Shown here piece after piece: positions 13,884-20,593 of a stretch of 46,003 nt of DNA; position 1 is the first letter of the stretch, and every line of letters begins with the position of its first letter. Where the stretch lies: positions 1-46,003 of the forward strand of contig NZ_ANMR01000008.1 of NCBI RefSeq assembly GCF_000338275.1. Reading direction: 5' to 3'. The DNA is from Staphylococcus xylosus NJ (GTDB lineage: Bacteria; Bacillota; Bacilli; Staphylococcales; Staphylococcaceae). The position numbers and the translations under genes are program-made. The notes beneath the pieces were generated by a model. The model was given only the letters and a program-made list of their open reading frames with translations, had not been told where the DNA came from and ran no database searches.

Positions 13884-14369
13884 GTGAGTTTTTATGACAT
13901 ATCTTACAAGGCTTTAGAACAAGAACGTGTAAGACTTAACGACAAGCTAAACCAAATATACGAAGATGCTCATCAAATGGAAGGTAAATGGCACGATGCA
14001 GTAAAAGAACGTAACCAATACAAAACAGAACGAGACACACTAATCGATGATATAGAAGCGCTGAGATGGAAGAACAAAGATTTAGCGCATGAAAACAAAG
14101 CGTTACGTTTACAATCCAACACTTACTTTGATGAGTGGCAGAACGCACTAAGTGAGAATGAAAACCTACAATCAGTTATCGAACAATTTAAACATGATTT
14201 GCAGTATACAGAGTGGGAAATAGTTCCATCGCTCAAGAAACAGAAGGAACAACAGGAAGCATTGTTAAAAGACTTCAGCAAATTCATTAACTATAAATTA
14301 GAGGTTATACCTGCTAACGCTACCTATAAATATTATAGAAGCAAGCTAGATAAGTTGGGGGTTAAGTAG
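13884..14369 (+). CDS. Coiled-coil early protein
   Basis: 161 residues from GTG 13884 with GAGGAGTGATGG upstream. Nearly all of it is predicted helix with heptads (about 10-120, for example 'ERDTLIDDIEALRWKNKDL'). The C-terminus is 'YYRSKLDKLGVK'. Function unknown; probably a protein-interaction or scaffold factor of the early stage. Confidence 0.7.
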   Translation: MSFYDISYKALEQERVRLNDKLNQIYEDAHQMEGKWHDAVKERNQYKTERDTLIDDIEALRWKNKDLAHENKALRLQSNTYFDEWQNALSENENLQSVIEQFKHDLQYTEWEIVPSLKKQKEQQEALLKDFSKFINYKLEVIPANATYKYYRSKLDKLGVK

Positions 14370-14519
14370 ATGAGTGAACGAAACATTTATATAGAAGATA
14401 TTAGAGCTGTTTTCGATAAATTGGTTGTAAGTAATTTAAACTCCGACGACTTAATGATATTACACATAGCGCTAGGTAAATTTAGCAATTTAGAAATAAA
14501 ATATATTTTACGTTTTTAA
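14370..14519 (+). CDS. Small phage protein
   Basis: 49 residues (MSERNIYIEDIRAVFDKLVV...KYILRF), starting on the base after the previous stop, with GGGGGT upstream as ribosome site. Mostly helical. No family recognised; the tight packing supports it. Confidence 0.6.
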   Translation: MSERNIYIEDIRAVFDKLVVSNLNSDDLMILHIALGKFSNLEIKYILRF

Positions 14520-14532
14520 GGGGCGTGATTAG

Positions 14533-14844
14533 ATGGCGTACGAGTATGAACATAGACTTAGAAATTATTTAATTGGACATAAAAATGTTAATCCTAAATT
14601 TGACGGTTTCGAAGTATTGAAAAGTCTTGATGAATTAAAAGAAGTCTATCAAAAAGCAAGGCTACTAGACGATATAGTAATAGCAACTAAAAAACGTTTA
14701 TCAGAGCAAGAATGCAAAGCAAAGGCGTGGGATAACTATCTACTTTGTGTGGAAGAGGATGCTAAAAATGAATTCGGAAATAACGAAGCTTTAATAAAAC
14801 ATGCAGTTGAGTTAAATAAGAAAATATTTATGGAGGACGAGTAG
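14533..14844 (+). CDS. Hypothetical early protein ending in the MEDE junction
   Basis: 103 residues, helical, preceded by AAGGGGCGTGAT. The last codons (F-M-E-D-E-stop) double as the GGAGG ribosome site of the next gene. The same junction recurs in the following genes. No family recognised. Confidence 0.65.
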   Translation: MAYEYEHRLRNYLIGHKNVNPKFDGFEVLKSLDELKEVYQKARLLDDIVIATKKRLSEQECKAKAWDNYLLCVEEDAKNEFGNNEALIKHAVELNKKIFMEDE

Positions 14845-14845
14845 G

Positions 14846-15133
14846 ATGGTGAATAAATTTGATGAGTTATTAGATCAATTTGAACGTAAAGAGCCTGTTG
14901 ATTATCAAAAGGCATGGGACTCATTGAAAGAAGAATTAAATAGAAAATACGACATGGAAAGTGAACGATTAAAACGAGTTGAGAAAGATTCAAAGGATGG
15001 TTTGTTTCAATACTATATTATAGGAAAAATCACTGGACAACGTAACCAATTGTTGAATGCTATGTTAACTATGGCGTCTTTAGAAGGAACAAACGAATTT
15101 AACAACTTATTAAGTGATTTGGAGGCAGAATAG
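14846..15133 (+). CDS. Hypothetical early protein
   Basis: 95 residues, helical, with 'FDELLDQFERKEPVDYQKAW' and 'GLFQYYIIGKITGQRNQLLN'. The latter half resembles small staphylococcal phage proteins of unknown function. It uses the GGAGGACGAG site at the end of the preceding gene. Confidence 0.65.
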   Translation: MVNKFDELLDQFERKEPVDYQKAWDSLKEELNRKYDMESERLKRVEKDSKDGLFQYYIIGKITGQRNQLLNAMLTMASLEGTNEFNNLLSDLEAE

Positions 15134-15391
15134 ATGGAACAACGAATACGTAGAAAGACAGCGATGGTAATTAAAGTTATTGGTCAAGGTTATTTAGCAG
15201 AAACTGATCGTATTGTTGATTTTAATCATGCAGGGATAATAAATAGTCCTGTTATAGCTGAAGGTATTGCAAGAAGATTTAATACTATGACAATGCAATC
15301 TATAGGTATGAAGTATGATTTGGAATTAGAGTTAGTGGATGTTGAATATAAAACCAAAGGGACATATAAAAAATTTATGGAGGACGAGTAA
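15134..15391 (+). CDS. Hypothetical early protein ending in the MEDE junction
   Basis: 85 residues, alpha/beta (IRRKTAMVIKVIGQGYLAET, VIAEGIARRFNTMTMQSIGM). Starts right after the previous stop, which follows GGAGGCAGAATAG. Ends F-M-E-D-E like its neighbours. Unknown function. Confidence 0.65.
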   Translation: MEQRIRRKTAMVIKVIGQGYLAETDRIVDFNHAGIINSPVIAEGIARRFNTMTMQSIGMKYDLELELVDVEYKTKGTYKKFMEDE

Positions 15392-15586
15392 TTGGCTGAA
15401 TCAGTAATTATCACTTCGAAAACATATAAAGAATTAAAATCTAAATCGAGATCTTGGGACAACTACATTTCAGAATTGAGAGAAAATAAAACAGAAGAAT
15501 TGAAAATTGCATTTAGCGCAATGTTACATCAACAAGTAGATAAAGAAGTTAAAAAGATAGAACAACAATATATGGAGGACGAGTAG
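15392..15586 (+). CDS. Hypothetical early protein ending in the MEDE junction
   Basis: 64 residues, starting at TTG 15392 directly after the previous stop, with GGAGGACGAG as ribosome site. Basic-acidic helical protein ending in Y-M-E-D-E. Function unknown. Confidence 0.6.
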   Translation: MAESVIITSKTYKELKSKSRSWDNYISELRENKTEELKIAFSAMLHQQVDKEVKKIEQQYMEDE

Positions 15587-15784
15587 ATGAATTTAAAAAT
15601 CAGAAGTAAAAGTGGAAAAAACTACTACACTACTTTTGCAGTTAATGACTTAGGACAATTAGCAAAAACGATTGTTGAAAATGATTGGATTTATTTAAGA
15701 GTGTTAGATGAAATTAATCGTAAGGCAATATTAAAGGTTGATGAAATAGAGAGTTTTATTGAGGAGGACAAACAAAATGATTGA
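15587..15784 (+). CDS. Hypothetical early protein before dUTPase
   Basis: 65 residues (MNLKIRSKSGKNYYTTFAV...). It starts right after the previous stop using the same GGAGGACGAG site and overlaps the dUTPase start by eight bases. A short beta-rich protein without a recognised family. Confidence 0.65.
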   Translation: MNLKIRSKSGKNYYTTFAVNDLGQLAKTIVENDWIYLRVLDEINRKAILKVDEIESFIEEDKQND

Positions 15785-16364
15785 ACCCAAAAATACAAAA
15801 TTAGGAAACGACAACTACACTATCTTACAGGGATATGAAAACACCCAATCACTACAAATCAAACTATTAAGCGACAACGCAACTAAACCTAAACGAGCAG
15901 ATGATGAATCAGCTGGTTACGACATATACGCAGCAGAAACAATAATACTTGAACCACAACAGAAAGCATTAATTGCTACTGATCTAGCAGTGAATATTCC
16001 TAAAGGCTATGTGGGATTACTAACAAGCAGAAGTGGTGTAAGTAGTAAGACACATCTTGTAGTTGAGACAGGGAAAATTGACGCAGGCTTTCAAGGCCAT
16101 ATGCAGATTAATGTTAAGAATGATTCAGTAGTGTTAACGCCAAATGAAATTAAAACACGTAACATCATGGATATCAAAGGCGAGATGATGACATATGAAT
16201 TAGCAAAAGAAGGTTTTAGTATAGGTTCTTATGTTATCAACAAAGGCGACCGAATAGCACAGTTAGTTATCGTACCAATATGGACACCAGAGTTAGAGAC
16301 AGTTAAGGAGTTTAGCAATGAAACAGCAAGAGGAGAAAAAGGTTTTGGAAGTACAGGATACTAA
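15777..16364 (+). CDS. dut: Phage trimeric dUTPase with extra insert
   Basis: Hydrolyses dUTP to dUMP and pyrophosphate. 195 residues, longer than the roughly 150 of cellular enzymes. Five motifs are present: AGYDIYA; GLLTSRSG; GKIDAGFQGHMQINVKN; KGDRIAQLVIVP; and RGEKGFGSTGY. A segment of about 35 residues between motifs III and IV (LTPNEIKTRNIMDIKGEMMT and on) corresponds to the phage-specific motif VI region. In S. aureus phages such dUTPases also bind the Stl repressor of SaPI islands and trigger their excision. ATG 15777 follows GAGGAGGACAAACAAA. Confidence 0.93.
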   Translation: MIEPKNTKLGNDNYTILQGYENTQSLQIKLLSDNATKPKRADDESAGYDIYAAETIILEPQQKALIATDLAVNIPKGYVGLLTSRSGVSSKTHLVVETGKIDAGFQGHMQINVKNDSVVLTPNEIKTRNIMDIKGEMMTYELAKEGFSIGSYVINKGDRIAQLVIVPIWTPELETVKEFSNETARGEKGFGSTGY

Positions 16365-16407
16365 AGACATACTACAAAAAGTTAAAGAGTTACTTAATAA
16401 GGAGTGA
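16318..16407 (+). CDS. Micro-ORF overlapping the end of dUTPase
   Basis: 29 residues (MKQQEEKKVLEVQDTKDILQ and a short end), out of frame with dut and overlapping its last 47 bases. AAGGAG stands seven bases before the ATG, and the TGA follows the next gene's ribosome site (AAGGAGTGA). Helical and charged. Good translation signals, no known family. Confidence 0.55.
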   Translation: MKQQEEKKVLEVQDTKDILQKVKELLNKE

Positions 16408-16413
16408 GTGTGG

Positions 16414-16590
16414 ATGTTAGGTCTAATTAAAGGTATTACAGATACATTTAGTATGAGCGAATGGAATGTATTGTGGGTCGATGATGAAGGCAAGTCGCAT
16501 AAAAAATACTTTTATTGGAAAACTGAAGCAAGAGAATTTTATGACCGTTTGCCATATATGAATAAGAAAATAGAAAGAATTGGTTGGTGA
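16414..16590 (+). CDS. Small hypothetical protein
   Basis: 58 residues (MLGLIKGITDTFSMSEWNVLW...). ATG 16414 is preferred, nine bases after AAGGAG; GTG 16408 is closer. Contains 'GKSHKKYFYWKTEAREFYDR'. Function unknown. Confidence 0.6.
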   Translation: MLGLIKGITDTFSMSEWNVLWVDDEGKSHKKYFYWKTEAREFYDRLPYMNKKIERIGW

Positions 16591-16594
16591 TTAT

Positions 16595-16783
16595 ATGCAA
16601 CATCTAATACGCACATTAACAGATTCAACCGGTCACACTTTCACTCATATTACACAAGCACGAGAGAATGAAACGTTTACTGTGGTTGAGGCAGAGAGTA
16701 AGGAAGAGGCTAAGAGGATAGCAGAGTATAAAAACATATCAGAACATTTTATTGAATTATCGTTAAGAAAGGACAGTGAGTAA
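16595..16783 (+). CDS. DUF1381 family protein
   Basis: 62 residues from ATG 16595 after GGTTGGTGATT. The pattern 'LIRTLTDSTGHTFTHITQAR' followed by 'ENETFTVVEAESKEEAKRI' matches DUF1381, a family near dUTPase in staphylococcal phages. Ends in R-K-D-S-E, repeated by the next gene. Unknown role. Confidence 0.75.
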   Translation: MQHLIRTLTDSTGHTFTHITQARENETFTVVEAESKEEAKRIAEYKNISEHFIELSLRKDSE

Positions 16784-16785
16784 AT

Positions 16786-17037
16786 ATGAAATTAAACGTT
16801 TTAGATATACAAGTTAAGATACGTGAAACAATTGAAGATATAAACACACAAGATATTGATGAATATAAAGAAGGTTATAAATACGCATTAGTTGATTTAT
16901 TGTGGTGGATTATGCAAGAAAAAGGTGAGGTTAAAGGGTTAACAAGTTATTTCAAACGACCAGGTGGCACATTAGAAGAACAATTGCAAAGAGTACAGGA
17001 TAAAGCTTTAAAAGATGCAAGGAAGGACAGTGAGTAA
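16786..17037 (+). CDS. Hypothetical early protein
   Basis: 83 residues with a hydrophobic patch 'YKYALVDLLWWIMQEKGEV', starting three bases after the previous stop, ribosome site AAGGACAGTGAG. It also ends in R-K-D-S-E, so the last bases of this gene copy those of the previous one. Confidence 0.6.
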   Translation: MKLNVLDIQVKIRETIEDINTQDIDEYKEGYKYALVDLLWWIMQEKGEVKGLTSYFKRPGGTLEEQLQRVQDKALKDARKDSE

Positions 17038-17268
17038 ATGCAAATAGGTAAAGAATATTATGTAGTTATGCATGAAGATAGAATGTACCAAGATATTGTA
17101 GAAGTATTTGCAGATAGCAGACCTAGGGCAAGAATTATCAATACAACCGAGGATATTTTTAGAGCTGAAGTGTTTGAAGACTATAACGACGCTATAGACT
17201 TAGCTAATGAATATGATTTAGAAGTCAAAAAAGTAAGAGCAGATATTTTAGGATTGGGGAGTAAATAA
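17038..17268 (+). CDS. Hypothetical early protein
   Basis: 76 residues (MQIGKEYYVVMHEDRMYQDI...), small alpha/beta fold by pattern. It begins immediately after the previous stop with the AAGGACAGTGAG ribosome site. No family recognised. Confidence 0.6.
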   Translation: MQIGKEYYVVMHEDRMYQDIVEVFADSRPRARIINTTEDIFRAEVFEDYNDAIDLANEYDLEVKKVRADILGLGSK

Positions 17269-17610
17269 ATGAAGAAATTAGGATGTGTAGGAACAATAAG
17301 TTTACCTGTAATATTAGTAATCGTGTTACTTATAGGCGTACCTATTGCTCAGTATAACCACAAACAAGAATTCAGTGGGCAGATAACAGATAAATACAAT
17401 AAGCGTGAGAGTGATAGCGATAAATTTTATATAGTGCTAGATGATAAAACAGTAATATAAAACAGTGATTTATTATTCAAAGGTAGATTTGATAGTGCAG
17501 ATGTACAAGCTCAATTGAAAGTTGGGGACAAAGTGAAAGTTAAAACTATAGGTTATAGAATACAAATTTTAAGCATGTATCCAAAAATGTATGAAGTGGA
17601 GGACGAATAA
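17269..17610 (+). pseudogene. Secreted/membrane-anchored small protein, split by a nonsense codon
   Basis: The frame starts with a hydrophobic anchor (GTISLPVILVIVLLIGVPIA) and continues as an OB-like beta domain, but TAA at 17458-17460 interrupts it. The same frame continues for 49 codons to a natural stop at 17610, with fully coding character: 'NSDLLFKGRFDSADVQ', 'KVGDKVKVKTIGYRIQILSM', and end E-V-E-D-E with the ribosome site of the next gene. A single change (for example GAA to TAA) explains it. Related full-length proteins of staphylococcal phages have a similar DUF1372-like shape; that family name is a tentative match. Confidence 0.75.
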
Positions 17611-17775
17611 ATGGCTAAATATAAAATGAAAACAAGTATTAATATCGAAAATTTAAACGAATTTACTTTATTAACTAAGAGAGTAGAACGTGCATTAAAA
17701 GAATTAAGAGTAGCCACGAAAGAACTTGATAAATTCAAACTTAAAATGAGTATGGAAACGGAGGATGGCAAATGA
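17611..17775 (+). CDS. Small basic coiled-coil protein
   Basis: 54 residues (MAKYKMKTSINIENLNEFTL...), helical, starting right after the interrupted gene with GGAGGACGAA as ribosome site and overlapping the next start as ATGA. No family recognised. Confidence 0.6.
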   Translation: MAKYKMKTSINIENLNEFTLLTKRVERALKELRVATKELDKFKLKMSMETEDGK

Positions 17776-18128
17776 CTAAATATATGTTAAAGGAACCTGA
17801 TAACGTTGGAGATACAGTAAGATTTCCTGGCGAAGTCTTTGAGATAAAGAAATTAAAACATTCGATTAAGTTAAAGGGAATGAATGAAACATTTAAATAT
17901 ATTGTTGTAGGTGAAGATGAGTTACTTAGTAAGAAGTCATTGAAAGCACGTTTTACAAAAGGCACATACAAATCCGAAACGCTTAAACGTATATTCAATA
18001 TATTATTAATCATAGCGCTATATGAACTAAGTAAAGAGATCACATATGAAATCATAGTTAAGAAACAGGCTAACGATATGGTAGAGCTACTTAGTTACGA
18101 TGAAGTAGATGCATGGAAAAAGTATTAA
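17772..18128 (+). CDS. Hypothetical early protein
   Basis: 118 residues, basic. ATG overlaps the previous TGA. The middle (about 75-95, FNILLIIALYELSKEITYEI) is hydrophobic and may be a membrane or buried helix. Unknown function. Confidence 0.6.
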   Translation: MTKYMLKEPDNVGDTVRFPGEVFEIKKLKHSIKLKGMNETFKYIVVGEDELLSKKSLKARFTKGTYKSETLKRIFNILLIIALYELSKEITYEIIVKKQANDMVELLSYDEVDAWKKY

Positions 18129-18141
18129 GGAGGCTTAGTTA

Positions 18142-18471
18142 ATGGATAAAGATATAATGAATTACTTAGATAAAGTTGGTCAGTACCTACAAGGTGCAGG
18201 AGAAAAAGGGTTTGAAGTTTATGTACACGGAACTTATGTAAGTTCGTTGATGTTTACAATACTTGGTTTAACTATCATAGCAATCTCTATTTTCTTGATT
18301 TGGAAATCATCAAAAAGAGTTGAAGATTATGATTTATGTGGTTTGATTATTGGAATATCATCGCTAATGATACTGACGGGTTGTCTTTTAATCGCTTTTA
18401 ATATTGTAGGTGTATTTGCACCAGATTATGTAGCAATTAAAGATATAGCCGAGAATATAGGAGGTAAATAA
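18142..18471 (+). CDS. Small membrane protein, two helices
   Basis: 109 residues with transmembrane segments at about 36-54 (MFTILGLTIIAISIFLIW) and 66-88 (LCGLIIGISSLMILTGCLLI). AAGGAGG precedes the ATG. Could alter the host membrane during lysogeny or infection; not recognised. Confidence 0.65.
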   Translation: MDKDIMNYLDKVGQYLQGAGEKGFEVYVHGTYVSSLMFTILGLTIIAISIFLIWKSSKRVEDYDLCGLIIGISSLMILTGCLLIAFNIVGVFAPDYVAIKDIAENIGGK

Positions 18472-18472
18472 C

Positions 18473-18721
18473 ATGTGGGTAATTCTAACTTTTGTGTTTA
18501 GTATAGCGATCATATCATTAATTATTAGCCTGATTGTGCTGAATGATAAAAAGAACGAGAAGATATTTAATCTATCTAAGCAAAATATATTACTACAACA
18601 AGAGATTAAGAGAGAACTTAGCAGTAAGACACATACAGAACCTAAAAAATTAAGTGAATCATTACGAGAGAGATCACAAATGAAAAAGTATAACACTGAT
18701 AACATACATACTCATGAATAA
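18473..18721 (+). CDS. DUF1514-like small membrane protein
   Basis: 82 residues. One N-terminal membrane helix (WVILTFVFSIAIISLIISLI) followed by a charged helix, the arrangement of the DUF1514 family just ahead of the late regulator in Staphylococcus phages. GGAGGTAAATAAC precedes the ATG. Identity tentative. Confidence 0.65.
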   Translation: MWVILTFVFSIAIISLIISLIVLNDKKNEKIFNLSKQNILLQQEIKRELSSKTHTEPKKLSESLRERSQMKKYNTDNIHTHE

Positions 18722-18779
18722 TATGTAAATGAATCAGATATATACAATAATCTGAATAGAAAGTAACTGGAGGAATTGG

Positions 18780-19205
18780 ATGTATCAGACACAAGATATT
18801 AAAACAATGATATTTGAATACCATTGGAGAAAGAACGTATTACTCAAACAAGGTTATGAATACGATAGTAATTCAACAGCTCAATATGGTGTAGAGTCTG
18901 TTATGCCTAAAGCACAAGGCAGTGTAGGAGACAAGGTATCAAACATAGTTATTGGTAATAGTAAGATAGAACGCATGTATTATAAGCATGTAGAGGTAGT
19001 TAACTTCATTGATAGCTATGAACAATATATTGATAATGATAAGAACTTTAATATATTACAGTTACTTAAAGATAATGTTAGCAAGAAGGAAATACGCGAG
19101 ATATTTGATATTGGTCAAACTAATTTAGATAGTAGAATAGATGATATCATTCGTGTGCTATACCAACATCAAGCGTCTGACCAATACAATCAATACAATC
19201 AGTAG
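18780..19205 (+). CDS. RinA/ArpU-like late gene transcription regulator
   Basis: 141 residues, the size of RinA. A helical protein ending in a helix-turn-helix-like segment 'LKDNVSKKEIREIFDIGQTN'. Its place as last gene before the packaging module matches RinA-type activators that switch on the late operon. GGAGGAATTGG precedes the ATG. The C-terminus is a low-complexity Q-Y-N tail that stops at TAG 19203-19205; the same frame continues as more Q-Y-N/H repeats. The regulator assignment rests on size, HTH pattern and place, not on a strong domain match. Confidence 0.65.
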   Translation: MYQTQDIKTMIFEYHWRKNVLLKQGYEYDSNSTAQYGVESVMPKAQGSVGDKVSNIVIGNSKIERMYYKHVEVVNFIDSYEQYIDNDKNFNILQLLKDNVSKKEIREIFDIGQTNLDSRIDDIIRVLYQHQASDQYNQYNQ

Positions 19206-19283
19206 TATCCTTACAACCAATACAATCAGTACAATCAATAGCATCAGTATCATCAGTACAATCAATACAATCAGTACAACCCG
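19178..19283 (+). repeat. CAATACAATCAGTACAAT-type tandem repeat
   Basis: Short repeats of CAATACAATCAGTA encode Q-Y-N units at the end of the late regulator and go on in frame past two amber codons (19203-19205 and 19239-19241) until TAA at 19284. A slippage-prone tract. Confidence 0.8.
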
Positions 19284-19290
19284 TAACGAA

Positions 19291-19319
19291 TTTTCTTTAA
19301 GTTATTGAATTGATATAAT
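19291..19319 (+). promoter_or_regulatory. Candidate late promoter
   Basis: An extended -10 (TGATATAAT, 19311-19319) with no good -35 (TTTTCT at 19291-19296). A weak -35 with strong extended -10 fits a promoter needing an activator such as the regulator encoded just upstream. The other possible -10 is TATATT near 19384. Confidence 0.4.
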
Positions 19320-19393
19320 TGATTTAGGAAATGAGAATACAACCTCAAACAAAGTAAATTGGTTATTATAAATAAGCAATACTATATTATATC

Positions 19394-19427
19394 GAGACAC
19401 ATCCATTCCGCGGGTGTGTCTCTTTTT
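19394..19427 (+). terminator. Terminator between early and late regions
   Basis: GAGACACATCC pairs with GGGTGTGTCTC over 11 bases (one T-G pair), loop ATTCCGC, then a T-run. It separates the regulator from the packaging genes. Transcripts from 19311 would cross it, so it may be an attenuator. Confidence 0.85.
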
Positions 19428-19462
19428 GTTGTGTAGACTAACGCGTAAGGGAGTGAATAAGT

Positions 19463-20185
19463 ATGAGGATAGTAGTTGTATATGGTGCACCAATGAGTGG
19501 CAAGACAACATATGTTAATGACGTAATGCAATCTACAGACTTAGTATTTGATTATGATGCATTAACGCAAGCAATAACGAATAGTCAGTATCAACAACAT
19601 AATGATAGTGCGCATAAGTTAGTTATGGACATAAGAAACAAGATGATAGACCATGCTAAACAAACAACAGAGGGTACACTCTACATGATTACGACATACT
19701 TATCTTACATGCTACAAGACAAGGTAGAGACACACTTTAATACACAGTACAAACAAATGGATACATCATTAGAAGCGTGTAAGCGAAGACTAAGCGTCAG
19801 TGATAGACACAATAAGCAACACGTTATGCAAGTAATACATGAATGGTATGGCAAGTATATATACAACAAAGGATTAATAGATAGTGATGAATTAACAAAG
19901 GAAACCAAGAGGTTATACAAGTCTAAAGACTGGCATACATTGAGACACATGGCATTAGAAAGAGACAATCATTTGTGTCAAATGTGTTTAAGGAAACATA
20001 GATATACAGATGCTGACTTAGTTCATCATATGATTTATGTTAAAAGTGATTTTCAAAAAGCGCTAGATTTAGATAATCTCATGTGCGTTTGTTCGAAGTG
20101 TCACAATAGAATTCACGCGAAAGATGAAGAGGAAGTTTTTACAACAGAAAATGTAGAAAGAAAAGTGCGAACGATAAAACTTTAA
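19463..20185 (+). CDS. P-loop/HNH endonuclease fusion protein
   Basis: 240 residues. The first part (about 1-130) is a P-loop NTPase or kinase-like domain with Walker A 'GAPMSGKTT' and possible phosphate-transfer features (LVFDYDALTQ). The C-terminal part (about 150-240) is an HNH nuclease: CQMC, 'ADLVHHMIYV', and CSKCHNRIH. HNH proteins next to the terminase assist cos cleavage in phages of this type. The stand-alone HNH of many staphylococcal phages is only about 100 residues, so the N-terminal domain is an addition. GGGAGTGAATAAGT precedes the ATG. Confidence 0.85.
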   Translation: MRIVVVYGAPMSGKTTYVNDVMQSTDLVFDYDALTQAITNSQYQQHNDSAHKLVMDIRNKMIDHAKQTTEGTLYMITTYLSYMLQDKVETHFNTQYKQMDTSLEACKRRLSVSDRHNKQHVMQVIHEWYGKYIYNKGLIDSDELTKETKRLYKSKDWHTLRHMALERDNHLCQMCLRKHRYTDADLVHHMIYVKSDFQKALDLDNLMCVCSKCHNRIHAKDEEEVFTTENVERKVRTIKL

Positions 20186-20284
20186 TGCCCCCTGGTTTTT
20201 GTTTTGAGAAAAAGAAATAAAGAGACCGCGGACAGTTTCGTCGTTCGCAACGCAAATGATTTTTTCATGAAAGGGGGGTAAAGG
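20186..20284. other. Candidate cos region
   Basis: The 99 bases between the HNH gene and TerS contain the only GC-rich non-coding stretch of the packaging module (GAGACCGCGGACAG...CGTTCGCAACGC). HK97-type cos phages with HNH, TerS and TerL have cos just there. The cut site cannot be read directly. Confidence 0.45.
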
Positions 20285-20593
20285 TTGGAATTAACAAAAA
20301 AGCAATTAGTCAGTTATATCGATGGTTATCAAACTTCAGATGATATCTTAATAGATCTCTATTTAGAGACTTATAAATTTTATTGTCGATTAAGAGATGA
20401 ACTCGAAGAGTCTCAGCTTATGTATGAACATACGAATAAAGCAGGCGCTACGAATTTAGTTAAAAACCCATTAAGTATTGAATTAACAAAAACGGTTCAG
20501 ACGCTAAATAATTTATTAAAGTCATTAGGATTAACTGCAGCGCAAAGAGAAAAAATTGTTGAATCAGAGGAGGACGGTTTTGGTGACTATTAA
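20285..20593 (+). CDS. terS: Terminase small subunit, P27 family
   Basis: 102 residues from TTG 20285 behind GGGGGGTAAAGG. Helical DNA-binding protein with 'NPLSIELTKTVQTLNNLLKS' and 'LGLTAAQREKI', the marks of the P27 small-terminase family. It recognises the packaging site and presents DNA to TerL, whose gene overlaps the end by 11 bases. Confidence 0.9.
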   Translation: MELTKKQLVSYIDGYQTSDDILIDLYLETYKFYCRLRDELEESQLMYEHTNKAGATNLVKNPLSIELTKTVQTLNNLLKSLGLTAAQREKIVESEEDGFGDY

